Under the pieces are notes generated by a model. It saw only the letters and a program-made list of their open reading frames with translations, searched no databases and had not been told where the DNA came from. Positions 24,721 to 37,700 of a stretch of 64,000 nt of DNA are shown piece by piece. How positions within the stretch are numbered: the stretch's first letter is position 1; every line of letters starts with the position of its first letter. This DNA is from Emydura subglobosa (taxonomy: Eukaryota; Chordata; Testudines; Chelidae), in contig ML679961.1 in NCBI GenBank assembly GCA_007922225.1, positions 69,296,890 to 69,360,889 on the forward strand, read 5' to 3'. A program made the translations under genes and the position numbers.

Positions 24721-26024
24721 TTTTTTTTTACTAATTCAGTAGAATTCTGCCTCCTTTGGTCGCCTTGAATAAGGTTACCTTATGAACAGGAACACCCTCA
24801 AGTTATTATGTAGTTGCTGAGCATCAGTAGCATGCTTTGTACTATACAAATAAACAACCCCTGCCCCAGTGGAGTTTACAGTTTTATAAGATGCAGACTG
24901 TGCAGTTCAGACATCCAAATATATTGGATGGTTGGTCATTTTTTAAATCCTCAGATTTTTTTTAATCTAATTTATTTTTGTTGGGTTAGCAGTGGAACAA
25001 CATGGGGGGAGGGGATGTTCTTTTAACCAGGAATTTGAATGAGGAAAGGGAGGTTGTTTGGTGCACAAAGAGAGGAAATGAGTACTAAATGTAGGATGTG
25101 ACACTGAAGAACCATATAACATTCAAGTTACGTAGATTATAGGGAAGCACCAGCCCCATTATAGTTAAGGTTGATAAGCATTCAAGTTTGGAAATGTAGA
25201 AATTAAGATTGTGCATGCAATCTTAACTGCTCTCTTGCATGTGTGCATTATGATACAATCTTTCATTGCATGATCAGGTACTGTTTCTTATATAAGGAGA
25301 ATAACATAGCTACACTTGAACAACCAACACAGCTTTCCTTGGATTTAGTTCAGAAAAAGTCACAGTTAGATGGACTGTGTCAGTAAGTCTTCAATATTAT
25401 TCTCTGTTTTATCCACTATGTAGTCTGAAGTATAGTTTACTATATACTTTTCACAGTATTCAATTACATGAGTACATATTATCTGTGCAAACAAACAAGG
25501 GGGCTGAGTTTTTTAACTTTATTTTTATTGTTTAAGGGGGCAGAATTAAGGTTAAGGTTTTTCACTTTCTAACTTCCACTTTCTAACTTTCACAGCATAT
25601 CTAACAAGATGAGCACCAAATGAGGCAGTGTGGAGTAAGTGTCCTGCTGTTTATGATACACTCAGTAAAGTTAACCTTGTTCTATGCCATGTAAAAAGCT
25701 GCATTATGAGAACTGTGTTTGTAAAGTGAAGTGTTCAGAAGTCAAGAAATGGCAAAACTATAATTCCAAGTACTATCTTGACGCTTTTCCCTTGTGAGTA
25801 TGCATTACGATCTTTAATTACATGATCATATACTATTAGTTCTCATCTTGTTCATTGTGCTGGTTGGATGATGTGCAGTTATTGAAGTGGGGATAAATGT
25901 ATTTTTAAATAACTTGTTAAAGCAAAAGTGAAGATGAAAGATGAACAGAGTCAACTAAAAATGAAAAATGTATTTTTGGACATTACATTATTATTTGTGT
26001 CCACAAACATTATAGTAATGCTAG
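24721..26024. other. AT-rich non-coding DNA
   Basis: A short piece at about 24830-24890 (actatacaaataaacaaccc) belongs to the interspersed family of 26035-26110. Otherwise nothing recognised. Confidence 0.45.
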
Positions 26025-26115
26025 TCATAGATCAGGACCACCTGGTGCTGGGCTCTGTACAAACACAGAACAAAAAGATGGTCCATACCCCAAAGACATT
26101 AGATTGATAAGGAAA
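26025..26115 (+). repeat. Interspersed repeat fragment
   Basis: The phrase gggctctgtacaaacacaga followed by aaaaagatggtccatacccc is a widespread reptile/bird repeat segment; three other copies are in this window. Confidence 0.6.
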
Positions 26116-26689
26116 CAGTACCACAATACATTGACTTCCATCATAAAATAATGTAATATTTTAATTATGACCTTAGTATTATCAGCAAATATTCAGTTGA
26201 GGTGTACAGGTTAAAATGTGCAGTGTGTTATGTGATTATAGGGCTAGCATAAAGTTGTAATTAAGGCTTTGTATTATACTGTGAGGGGAAATTAGTTTGT
26301 GTTGTATAGAATTTCTCTATCTGTTGGAGGCAGTTGAAAGTTCCCTGTGATGATGAGTCTGTTACTCTAAATGGAAATAGTTTGCATAAGCATTATGGTG
26401 AAGAGCTATCCCATAATTTTTATGCCCTTTTTAGGGTTTGTGCTAGAGAGTATGGCAGGATGATGTTACACTTGAAGTTTAATCCCTTTTAAAACTGAGA
26501 TTTTGTTTACAGAATATAATATATGGAAATCAGTTACATAGTGTTTAGTAAGTCCATTTGAGAAATACAACATGGCAGTTGCCTATGTGCCTGTATGGGA
26601 TGATGTCGATACATACATAGTATACCTGTTATATAGTTAGGGTTTCAGAGTTTGTGGTTTTGCCACTTTGCCTGACACTTACTTGGCAT

Positions 26690-27190
26690 ACAAGTTTTTG
26701 AGAAAATTTTCTTTTATGGTGGGCATGATACAGATTTATAGAACAATGAATGGTACAAAGAAGGGAAATCAGCTACACTTACTTCATCCTTCCTCATGGT
26801 ACAAGAACAAAGGGACATTCATTGAGATTGAAAGGCAACAAATTTAAAACTAGTAAAAGAAAATAATTTAATACTATCAGTAATTAATCTGTGGAACTCA
26901 CTGCCACAGTATTATTGAGGCAAGGAACTTAGTAAGATTCAAGCAAGGATTAGATCACATGAATAACAAGAATATCCTCAATTATATAGGATAAACATTT
27001 TAAGGGATGTAAACTCTTATGCTTCATGACATAAGGCCACCAATATCTTGGGTCAGAAGAAATTATAACTGTGGGCATGTTTGTGAATAATTTTCTTGCA
27101 GGGGAAGGTTTATGCTTTTTAAAGAATTTTATGTTTGCCCCTATTAGACAGGAGATACTGAATCAGATGGACCAACTAGTTAAATCTTGT
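26690..27190 (+). mobile_element. CR1 LINE 3' end fragment
   Basis: Reads through the CR1 C-terminal coding remnant (phrases equivalent to ctgtggaactcactgccaca and aacaagaatatcctcaatta) and into the 3' UTR, ending near gatactgaatcagatggacc. It is 5'-truncated and too diverged to be coding. The opposite-strand fragment at 34430-34705 is the tail of the same CR1 group. Confidence 0.75.
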
Positions 27191-27539
27191 GTGGCAGTTT
27201 CATTGTCCCTGGAATTGTAATAGATCTGTTGAAATAGTTATATTTGCAGTTTCTTCACAGATAGGGAGAATACCAATGACAATGCATTAGTGATACATTG
27301 CGTCATACGAATATGAGTTTATGGGTTATAAACTGTTGATACCTGAATTGCATTTCAGTTAGGTTTTGTATATGTTACATATATCTATACAGCTTCAAGT
27401 TAGCACTTTTCCTGAATGTCTTTTTCAAGAGATGGGAACTTGCACAAATAGTATAAATTCATTCTGTATTACTGTAATCAGTATAACAGTACTATGTTTC
27501 TTCTTCTAATGACCTCTTTATATTCCCACTTATAGGATT
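27191..27539. other. AT-rich non-coding DNA, no gene seen
   Basis: Nothing recognised. Confidence 0.5.
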
Positions 27540-29600
27540 GATGGTTCCTGGCATTGAGCTGGGGAATATTCTTGATAAGTGTCCATTGGGGTCTTCTCTC
27601 CCTCTCCTATTGCAGAGGATTCAGTGGATATAAAAGGGGCCTCAGCTGTCCTTCAGTTCCTTCTTAACTGCCAAATGCAGCAAGCTCATATTGCATGCAG
27701 TATCCTTGATGCTTACTTTGCTGGTCTTTCCTTTTCTTTTGCCCTTTCACAGCTGTTTAATTCTAGTTTTAAGTTTTTAATATAAAAGAACAAAATAAAA
27801 ATGGTACCTATTGGGTATAGGTATTTTCCGGACCTGCATGGAGTGAGAAGGCTGCTTCATACCCTCCTATTAATCCACTGGGCCTGAGGAGCATCCCTCA
27901 TTAAGTCTGTCAATATGTAAGTCCAGTGTCTATGGAGATCTTCTAGTCCAAGTGTCTCTGTGCTGTGCTTAAGCAGTGATTAGGTCCCCAATTTTAACCA
28001 GTTGACTGAGACCAGTGCTGAAGTTATGATACAGTTCACATGAAACTGAGGTCTCCAGATCCCTCCAGGTTGACTTTATTTAGTACCAGTGTCCTGATGC
28101 TGTCGATTGTAGTGAACCAGAAATGGTTTGTCCACTTGAAGTGGCTCTAAGATCCCCAGAGCCAGCTAGGTTTACAGAGTCCAGTGCCTAAGTTATAGTA
28201 CCATGGACTCTCTACCACTTCATGAAAAGGTTCTTGGCCATTTAATGTCCACAGAGCATTCTGGGTCACCTTCATCTGGTGGCAGGCATCTGATACATTA
28301 GACTCTGGTGGATCAGTGTACATTGTAAGTGTCACTAAGATCCCTGATTCTACCAGTGCTGAAAATATGCCACCAGTGACTTTGGTAAATCCCTAGTTGA
28401 AGTGGTTCTGTACCCAACTCACATGACAGTAGGATCCTTGGGTCTACTTGTTTAAAGTAGTTCAGAGCCAAACATCCAGCACTGTTATCTTGGATAAACC
28501 ATTTTTCAATGTGATTTGGTGCCCATTATCTGAAATACTCAGGTCATTGGGTTTATTCAGGTCAGCTGGGTCCAGCGCCAACACTAGTAACTGTCCCTGA
28601 AGTGCCACTTACTAAAGGTGTGCGAAATCCTACGTCACTGGTTCTCAACCTTCGTCCAAGGGCCACTTGTGGCCCAATCAGCACACAGCTGCGGCCCATG
28701 TGATATCCTCAGTGCCATACAGGTGGTGTGTATATATGTGTTATGTGGGCCGCATCCACACAATAGAGAGAGCTGCATATGTGGCCCACAATGACAAATA
28801 GGTTGAGAACATCTGCCCTATGTAAATGTCAAGGTGCTGAAGGACTTGCACCCTTGATTTGTCTCTATCAACTCTATGCTTAGCAGTCCAATGCTGAGAA
28901 TCCAGCACTGTAGTTTCAGAAGAATTGCATCCCTGGAGGTTCTGTGTCTAGTATAAGTGGCTTATCGGTCCCCAGACCTATCTAGGTTGACTGAGTCTGG
29001 TGCTGAGCACCTGTCATCACTGACCATTGGTTTTTATAGATGGCACCATAGTCCCCTGAGTCAGCACTCTTAAATCGGAGTCCCCTGTCCTGGAATCTTT
29101 ACAGTGTGAGACATTTAGTTTCACGTACACACTAATGTCTACCAAGATTTCTTCCAGGCCCTTCAGAGATAGTTGAATGAGCCGCTAGGCATTCCTTTTG
29201 TTGGAGTCTCTCCAGATGAAATCAGTAGAACTGTTCATGTTTTCAGTCAGGAGTTCTGAGTAGAACCTGGAATGGCCTGTGTTGGCTCTGAAATCTTTCA
29301 ACTAGGTTCCCTAGCCAAAGTGTCCTTGAGCTCTGAGACATCTTGGCACTGAAACCTTGGAAACTGTTCCCTGACCCAGGTTGACGTGGCTTCAGTATCT
29401 ACTGGGTCTGCACTATGTAGTGGCTCTAAAAACGACAAAAGAATTCTCATCTGGTGCTGATACCTTGATTTTTTTTTTAACCATCAAATACCATTGCTGC
29501 CTAGAGACACCTAGGTTCCAAACACCAATGTTAGTGGGTTTTTTTTTCTGAAGATGGACTGTAAAGTGCTTTCCTAGAGTCTGCTTCTTTATCAATAACT
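27540..29600 (+). mobile_element. Degraded DIRS-like retroelement 5' region (tentative)
   Basis: The start (about 27580-27860: tcagttccttcttaactgcc, then ttaatataaaagaacaaaat and gacctgcatggagtgagaag) follows the order that I know from the 5' end of turtle DIRS-like elements. Downstream to about 29.6 kb come many diverged phrases like ccagtgctgaagttatgata that fit a decayed gag-type region, with no open frame. A younger hAT-like element sits inside (28636-28815). Assignment is from memory. Confidence 0.45.
28636..28815. mobile_element. Non-autonomous hAT element with 8-bp target duplication
   Basis: Ends cactggttctcaacctt and aggttgagaacatctg are inverted repeats. The flanking octamers tcctacgt (28628-28635) and ccctatgt (28816-28823) match at six of eight positions, consistent with an aged hAT target duplication. 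The interior (ggccacttgtggcccaatca) has no coding capacity. Confidence 0.85.
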
Positions 29601-29924
29601 GATATAGATTTGGTGAACCAATATGCTTTTCCTATTTATGTGCAATTAACTGAACAGAGATGTCCCCTTAGTTTTTGGGAACAACACTTTTTTGTTTTAA
29701 AAAAAATTAGTTTTGGCAGCCACTCCTTGGACCACTCTGCCTTGCAATTGAAGGTCTCAGTTTAGACGGGATTAAACCTTCTGGTGTCACATCTTCAATG
29801 CTTCAGTTTGGGAACCAGTTCTGCTCAAGTGCTTGGAAGAGCTTGGACTTGTATCCTCCATTTGGGGTTATCAGACTCTCTGTTTCGGGTGCAGATGCCT
29901 TGGATGTTTTTGATGATTTTAGCT
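29601..29924. other. Non-coding DNA, no gene seen
   Basis: Two short overlapping frames at 29784-30058 run into the adjacent transposon and are not considered genes. Confidence 0.5.
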
Positions 29925-30279
29925 CAGTGGCTCTTTCCAGATTATTGCACCCCTTTCAGGAGTTTGATTTGTCTTGCATACCCCAAGTTTCACCTAACAG
30001 CACACTATTACTGAAAAATTGCTTACTTTCTCATTTTTACCATATAATTATAAAATAAATCAACTGGAATATAATTATTATACTTACACTGAAATGTATA
30101 GCATATAGAGCAGTAGAAAGAAGTCATTGTCTGTAAGAAATTTTAGTTTGTACTGACTTCGCTAGTGCTTTTTATGTAGCCTGATGTAAAACTAGGCAAA
30201 TATCTAGATGAATTGATGTACTCCCTGGAAAACCTCTGCGTACCCCCAGGAGTACGTGTACCCCTAGTGAAAACCACTG
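29925..30279. mobile_element. Non-autonomous hAT element with perfect 8-bp target duplication
   Basis: The element runs from cagtggctctttccag to gtgaaaaccactg, a CAGTGG-type hAT terminus pair, and is flanked by identical octamers ttttagct at 29917-29924 and 30280-30287. Its interior (aaaaattgcttactttctca, cttcgctagtgctttttatg) matches a turtle hAT family that I recognise. 355 bp, no transposase. Confidence 0.95.
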
Positions 30280-31620
30280 TTTTAGCTGAACCTGATCACT
30301 CAGATAGTGACAGTGCCCAGTGTGAAAGCACTTAATTTGGAATTCTGAACCAAGACTGACACCAACAACTCCAAGAAATTAGTGCTCTGTGGTGCTATTC
30401 ATCGGCCACCATAGCACATAAAATTAATACCTATAAGGTGATACACGCATTATATATTGCCTTTTTAAAGTGACAAACTCCATATGTTAGTCCAACTATC
30501 TGTAAACATCCATGAGCTTCTTTCTTTTAAGCAGCAAACTTAACCTCCCCCCAAAAAAACAAACAAACAAAAAACAAAAACAAAACCCCTTAAAAAATCC
30601 ACCCTACTATCCTGACCTCATCTTTCTTGGACCTCAGGGTGTTCAGGGCTATATCTAGTAGACTGGTCCGCAGATGGATTCCATACCAGAGCAGCTGGCT
30701 GACACCTTCTGCAGGCTATGCTTTTTTGGCAGTCTAATGGATCCTATTGAATAGGAGGTGCTTTTGACTAAACAAACCTCTTTTAATGTTGCAATATATT
30801 ACACTTTATACATTTAAGAAATGTTACAGATCCTGCCAGGCTTTGTGGATTGTGAGTTCAGCTTCCACCTTCACATGCTCAGAGCAAAAGTCTTCACTCA
30901 CCTTAAAATAACCTAGTTTATGGAAAGGTTGCATCCCAGTGGGATGCTTGAGGTTAATTGCTTTGCCTTAATGGTTGCTTCAAAGGAAACAGTATTTCTT
31001 CTTAGTAATACACTTGGCTGTGCTGTGGACACCATGCATTTAGCTGCCCTGGGGACATTCATTCCATTTTACTTGGGGTTAGGAGTCTTGTGTCACAACC
31101 CTTGGGACCAGTAGACTGCTGTTTGTCAGAGTATCCTTTATACCATACACCTAGGAAGATGGCATTCCCCATAGCCATTGCTACAGACCATAGACATAGT
31201 GAGATACAGGCCAAATGGCCAGTTCTCTATAAGCTGTAGTTCATATGGGAAATGTGATTTGGTCGATGACCTCTTCCCTCTTTCTAGTCTTAAGTCATCT
31301 CCTTTTCCATTCTGTACAGAAAGTTATCCTGTCTCTATTTCCCCAAGTCTCTTTTACACCCTTGTTATGACTTGGTAGATGTTGATTTACTTGCAGATAT
31401 CGAAAGGTGTTCAGCTAATTTGAAGGTAGCAGCCATTGCATGCTGCCTAATTGTCTTTCTCATAGAATTTGTATAGGTGTTACTTGAAGCTCTGTGTGCT
31501 TGAAGTAACAATTCATCCCTCACTGAAGTCAGCTCTGGGTGAGTGAAATTGTGATCACTTCTAATGCTGTCTGGATGACAGGTAAAGAGCTGATTCTCGT
31601 CTGGTAGTTTTGCAGTCCTT
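30280..31620. other. Non-coding DNA, no gene seen
   Basis: Short low-complexity run aaaaaacaaacaaacaaaaa near 30555. No gene recognised. Confidence 0.5.
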
Positions 31621-31965
31621 GTTTGTCTAGAACTCCTCAGCCCACCTTTTTATGGGGTTGTACTGCTCACTCCACTCCTACAAGTGAGAATATGCAGAGG
31701 CCATACAAAGGAGAGAGGTTACTTACTATTAACTGTTGTTCAAGAGTGTTGACTCTGCATATTCATATTCCCTGCCCACTTTCCCCCTCTGGTCAAGACT
31801 CTCAGATTTAGGGAAGTCGTTGAAGGGTGGTTGAGGAGGGGCGAGTAGCCCAAACAGACACTGATGTCTAAAAGATTACTCAGGTCAAGGCCAGGAGGCA
31901 CCAATCCCGAATATGCAGAGATGACACTTCTGAAGAACAAGTTTACTGATAAGTAACCTCTCCCT
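31620..31965 (-). mobile_element. DIRS-like terminal repeat fragment (turtle family)
   Basis: Contains two inversely related segments: gaatatgcagaggccataca with gaggttacttactattaact near the left, and ccgaatatgcagagatgaca, ctgaagaacaagtttactga and taagtaacctctcc at the right. This atatgcag / gaagaac / gtaagtaacc grammar is a hallmark of abundant turtle terminal repeats. Strand and class are tentative. Confidence 0.5.
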
Positions 31966-34304
31966 ATGGTTGAGGTGGCACTTTCATTATAAACACCTCA
32001 TTTTTGGGTGCTTATAATTTTTAGAAAAAATTATATCTCTGGGTTGCAATTACTGAAAGGATGAATCACCCAGCAAGTAACAGGTTTATCTGGTTCAGGA
32101 GGGTGTACTTTACACCTCCCGGCACTGACTTATCTGAATTTGGCTCTGTATGGACTGCTACCGTCAAGAGGTCAGACCTGTTAGGGCATCATTCCATTTA
32201 AGCATTCTTGCACTGTGCAGTACACAGGATATTTTGAACTTTTAACATCTTTCCTCTTGTGGCACTTCCTCGCTCCACAAAAAAAGCAAGTAGGGAGAGT
32301 ATATAGTCCAGAAAACTCAAAATTATCGTTCTCATAGCAATCATAATCCAGTCCATCTATGTATATATATTTTGATGTAAAATTTCACAGCATATAGTAT
32401 AGATTTTTACATATCAGTGGTTCAGGGTTATTTAGAATTTCCTGACTTTTGTGCATTTAATAATCTGAACTATGATTATGTGTTAAAATATATATTAACA
32501 AAACTAGTTCTTTGATCAGTATATGTACTTAAGTTTGTATGAATGCATATTTTTAATGTTTGGCAAATTGTGATTATTTTTTTCCTGTATATTAGTATTA
32601 ATCTCTTGTGGAATTTGAACCATTTCTCACGTACTGTGTAACTGCAGTAGGAACCTGTTAACTGCCAAAAGTTTTCAATTAATAAAAATTGCACTCATAC
32701 AAAGGGTTTGTATTAGAACTTTCAATCTAACTTCGTTAGGATCGGACTGATATTTCAGACATGCTTGAGAGTGGCAGTCTGAAGTTACTTTTATTTTATC
32801 TTTAGAGTCTGATAAGCCAAAGTTGTTTGTTTTTGTTTTTTCTTTTAAATCCTCTGGGAGCCCTCTGCCCTGAGCTGGATAGACTGTTTCATGGATTAAA
32901 GAAATACTTTTATTCAAACATCTTAAAGAACTTGCAAACATGTATTGAATTAATCCATGCAGAAGCTCCCTAAATTTAAGGAAGTAGTATTATTTCCATT
33001 TTATTGTTGGAGAAAATGAGGCACTTAAGTGATTTCTGCCCAATACAGTGAGTTAATCTCAAACTGGTGATATCCAGGACTCTTGACTCCAAGGTCTTGT
33101 TGTCTAACTACTAACTAGACAATGTTTCCTTACTTTTAGGAATGGGTAAGTTTCAACACCTTGCCTGTCTGCAAGGTTGGTGCTTGTAGAAGAGCAAAGG
33201 ATTGGCATAATATGCATATATTCTAGTGCCACTACCACCACAAAACCAACACCTGCTGTTTCATTTGAGATCCTGGGATTTTAATTGTTTCATCCCTTTC
33301 TAATTTTTTCAACTCTCTACTGATATTAAAAATTGCACATTTTATTATAGGTTAATGTTGGGGGCTGCTAACCATGATAGCGTTCTTTTTTAAAAATAAG
33401 GATGGCTATCCTCAGAAATCACTTCTAGTGCTATTAATGTCCTTTTGTTCTAGAACTATATGTAACTAAGACAATCACATCTGTAGATTTCAGACTTGAT
33501 TCACCCTTGCTAGTGCAAGGATGCATATATCTCTTGAGCTGGGAGAGGCTGCTGTGTGGTAGATGGTGGTCTTTTCCCTCCACCTCCCTCTTAGCTAGGG
33601 CAGGCAGATCTTGGAAGGCCAGGGATTGGAATAGGTCTTAGAATTCACTTTCTGAAAACAGGTGTTTTCTAGAAATGAGAAGAGGGAAGCGGCTGCTCAA
33701 CTCTTTAGCAAATGTAAATTCAAGAAAAGGACCATATTTAATGAAGAAGGGGCAGTAGGAGTTCAAAGGAGAAAGCCAGCAATCCATAACGATAGATGGG
33801 GGACTTCCCAATGTATATATAAGATTTTATATATTTGACAGTATTTTCCCAGGCTTCAAATGCCACTTGTCGTAGATTATGAGTTCTTTGTGGCTTCTGT
33901 CTTTGAACATGTTTTGTAAGTATTCAGCCTCATGAAGCTTCTGTTCTGATTGGAGCCTGCAGATGCTACCACGATTCAAATGTTTAATAGTAGCTATAAA
34001 AGTGGGTGGTTGTGGCCAGGGAGGTCAAGTTGTGTGCTGATTCAGTGCATTTTCTGGGAAATCTTTAAAGCCACCCTTCCTTAACTCACTAGTGGAAAGT
34101 TGTTCTCTTTGCATACATACTAAAAGCAAGTGGTTATATTTGATATCTTCTGTGTAGTAGTTCTAAGAATGTAATAAAAACTGTTCTCGCCCACACTGTT
34201 TTGGGGTGGAGGGTAGTTCGGTTTTCTTCCCCTTCTTAGCTCAAAGTTTGTCTAGATTTTATTCATTGGATTTTTATGCACATTTAAAAAATATAAACCT
34301 GGAG
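31966..34304. other. AT-rich non-coding DNA, with a MIR-like fragment
   Basis: A minus-strand MIR-like SINE fragment lies at about 32975-33120 (attatttccattttattgtt, then gaaaatgaggcacttaagtg). Otherwise no gene or element recognised. Confidence 0.5.
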
Positions 34305-34307
34305 TGT

Positions 34308-34332
34308 ATGTGTGTGTGTGTGTGTGTGTGTT
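34308..34332. repeat. (TG)n microsatellite
   Basis: About 12 uninterrupted TG units. Confidence 0.9.
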
Positions 34333-34429
34333 TATATAAAGTATAGATGCCTAAAGACTTGAGAGAGAAAGAAGACAACTGCTCCTTTTATCTTCGAAAG
34401 GCATCTAGTCTCCTTTGGCCTGGAGACAT

Positions 34430-34705
34430 GTACATAAGAATGGCCATACTAGGTCAGACCAATGATCCATCTAGCCCAATATCGTGTCTTCCAACAGTGA
34501 TCAATGCCAGATGCTTCAGAGGGAATTAATAGAACAGGGCAATCATCAAGTGATCGATCCCCTGTTGTCCAATCCCAGCATCTGGAGAACACCCAGTGCA
34601 CAGGATTGCATCCCTGACTATCTTGGCTAATAGCCACTGATGGACCTAACCTCCATGAAATTCTAAGGCTTCTCCTAGTCTTTAGCTTTTCATACTGAAA
34701 CAAAG
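34430..34705 (-). mobile_element. CR1 LINE 3' end fragment
   Basis: Read on the plus strand it begins ataagaatggccatactagg, tcagaccaatgatccatcta, the reverse complement of a well-known turtle CR1 3' UTR. The element is therefore on the minus strand with its 3' end near 34430. The frame at 34449-34709 is this repeat and not a gene. Confidence 0.8.
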
Positions 34706-37700
34706 CCACTGGGCAATCTTTTGAGAGTCAGTGTTATAGTGTGTTGTGTACCCTACATACCATTCAGAGCAGAGCTATTAGAATATGTGTATTGGTGCTC
34801 AATCTCATTGCTTCAATTCCTGGGTGACCACAAGAATAAGACCTGTGACTAGGTGGACGAAATGCATACTGGATCACAACAGGTCTTTTGTCTGCCCTGA
34901 AGACAAGAGCTAAAGTTAGTGTATGTTGCTGGTCAGATCAACAATATTAAGCCAGATGAGAGAGCCTTCTGACTGGAGAGAATAAAAGAGAGGAGGCAGG
35001 CTTCAGAACTGGGCTACTCTGATAGAGAGGTCCTAGATCTGATGAGAGGACTTAAGGTTCCTAATTTAAGTTATGGCCTGAGTACCTCAAGAGTAGCCCA
35101 TTGTAGGGCTTTGTCTTATTGATAGTTTAATAAAATCAAACCTCAGGATGGGGGTGAATTTTAATCCTGGATCATGCTTCTGGACTGTGTCTTAAAGCAA
35201 GTAGGGGAAAATTACTTGCTCACAGGGTGCAACAGGAAGCAGCTGTAACAGCAGTCTTCTTGTCCCTCCACCTCCACAGGGCTGCCATGAAAGCAATAAC
35301 ACAGCCTGACAGAATAAGTCTGATTGTATTTAACAAGCAAAAGAGGCAATCATTGGTGGTATAGTAGAGAAGAAAAACAGCCCAAAGGAAAAAATAGGGC
35401 CAAAATGTTGTATAGTAAATTGAGGTGGTTGGCTTTTTTTTTTTTTTTATAATTTCTTTTTAAATGAAGAGACTGAAAGGCTTTAAAAAAAAAAAAAAGC
35501 AGACAAAAAGCTGGTAGGCCTAAATTTAAAGGGAAATCATTAGCAGAGATGGTGTACTGATTTATCTGGAACAGGGTCAAATGCAGAGAGAGTCTACCTG
35601 ACTCACTCAGGCCTACTGGCAGTTGTGTTGGAGGCCTTAGGAATGCAGATAGCTCAGCAAGTATTTTCTCTCAGAGTGACGTACATGGAGTGTGTGCAGT
35701 ATGCATGCTAAATGCAAGTGGTTGAATTGACTTAACTGCAGCAGTTCTGAGAATTAATAAAATTCATTCTCACCCATTCTTTTAAAATTATTTTTTGGAG
35801 AAGGGTGAATTAAATTTAATGACCCTATTTTAGCTGAAAGTTTAAAACTATTGTTTTACCTCATTTTTTTCATTTGATTTTTATGTACATTTAAAAAATA
35901 AAAATCCAGAATCATGTGTTCTTATACAAAGCATTGATGTTCTTAAGTGTTCTATAATAATTTATCTGTCCATAAAACTAAAAATCCATGAACACCTTTG
36001 TGGTGGTGTTTATTTGCTTTGTATAATAATCTATATGCAGAGCATATTGTTGTTGTTTGACAAAGGTGATCTTGTTTTGAGTGGGCCTTTGTGCTCAGGG
36101 GAGATTAGGAATGCCAAATTGACAACATAGTATAAAGAAATAATGGCCAGTGAAATAAAATAAATGTTCAAGTAAGAAGCAAGCCAGATACAAATATGGA
36201 ATGAAAATATCTTTTAGTAAATGTTAGCAGACTATATTGGGAACAGATGTTGCATTAATTCAAGAGTATAGAAAATGTGGCAACTCTATGATGGCAATGG
36301 AGGCGCAACAGTGGTTCTAATCTTTTATTGGCTTCCTAGAACCCAAGACCCAACAGTATCAATGAAAGTTTATTTCCTTTTCAATATCTGTAGGCTTTTA
36401 TAAAAATAAAAAATTGGATTCACACACTTAAACTGCCTCTATCCTTTTTTCTGTAGGATTCACTTCTAGGAGGTGACAGGGTCATTTTAATGTACGTTCA
36501 GATTTTGGCTTATCATGAAATTTTAAAAACAAGGAGACAAGTATTGCTAATTGTTCTGTTTCCTTTGTCATCTGAACACTTCTTCAAGTAGGAAATCATT
36601 TCACATAGACTACTGAATTGCAGGTGACAATAACCTATATTGATCAGTTAGCTAAATCTGTATCAAATAAGAACCAATGTTATAAAAGTGGAGGGCTCTA
36701 TATCTTATTTCCAATGCTTTTATCAATCAAACATCCTTTTTTTCTTTTTTAAAATTATCCTACAAAGATAAATTAAACTCTCTTGTATTATTTTAACTTG
36801 GAAATACTTACAGCAGTAAGCAAAACAAACATGAGATTCAGCTGTTTACTTGAATCCTCAGTTCATATCCTCAAATGCTGTCTGTACATTACGCAGTTTA
36901 ATTTTCAATGCACCTGCTAAAATAAAGAAATAAAATACAAGGAGTCAGATCCTCAGCATGTGTAAAATCATTGTAGCTGTAGTGGTTCAGTGGAGTTACA
37001 CAAGTTTATGCCAGCCAAGGAACTGGCCCAAGTTTCTGTTACAACATGTTAACTTTAAAGGTGACCTGCAAAATGATTTGTGCTATTTTTGCTGCTTTGA
37101 CGTATAAAGAAGGTCTGAGATGGCTTTACTGCCTTTTTTTTTTAACATTAGAAATACATGTTTTCTCTAGTTATTTACAGTACCTTCCAGGAAAAAGGTA
37201 AAGAATTGGTATGCTTATAATATCAGATACCAAGCAAAAGTAACATGGTCAAATAAGAGGGGAAGTGATTTTTATTCTGACTTTAAAATTTTGTGTTTTG
37301 TTTTTAAACTCAAATGCCTGACAAATAGGTGGGAAAAAAAGTTTTTTCAATGATTCAACAACCCATGCACTTAATTTAAACTCTGAAAGCTCCCTCCCCA
37401 CGTTCTCCGTCCACATGTCTGGGATATCAAAAAAACAAATACCTTCTCCCCCCTTCCCCCCCCACCACTTACCAGCAAAACAGGAAGACACAGAGTAGAC
37501 GTTCCTGATTAAAAAAAAAACAACCCCCCCCCCCCCCCCGCCCCCAAACGCACAAGTAAGGAACTATTAAAATGTTCTTATACATCATAAAGGGGCCTGG
37601 AGAAGGAGTAGTCCTAGCTGTTTCACTGGCCAGGGTGGAAAATGTTTTTGATTTCCTTGCCACAAAAATAACTGAATGGTATATAGGTCTGGTAGCCCCT

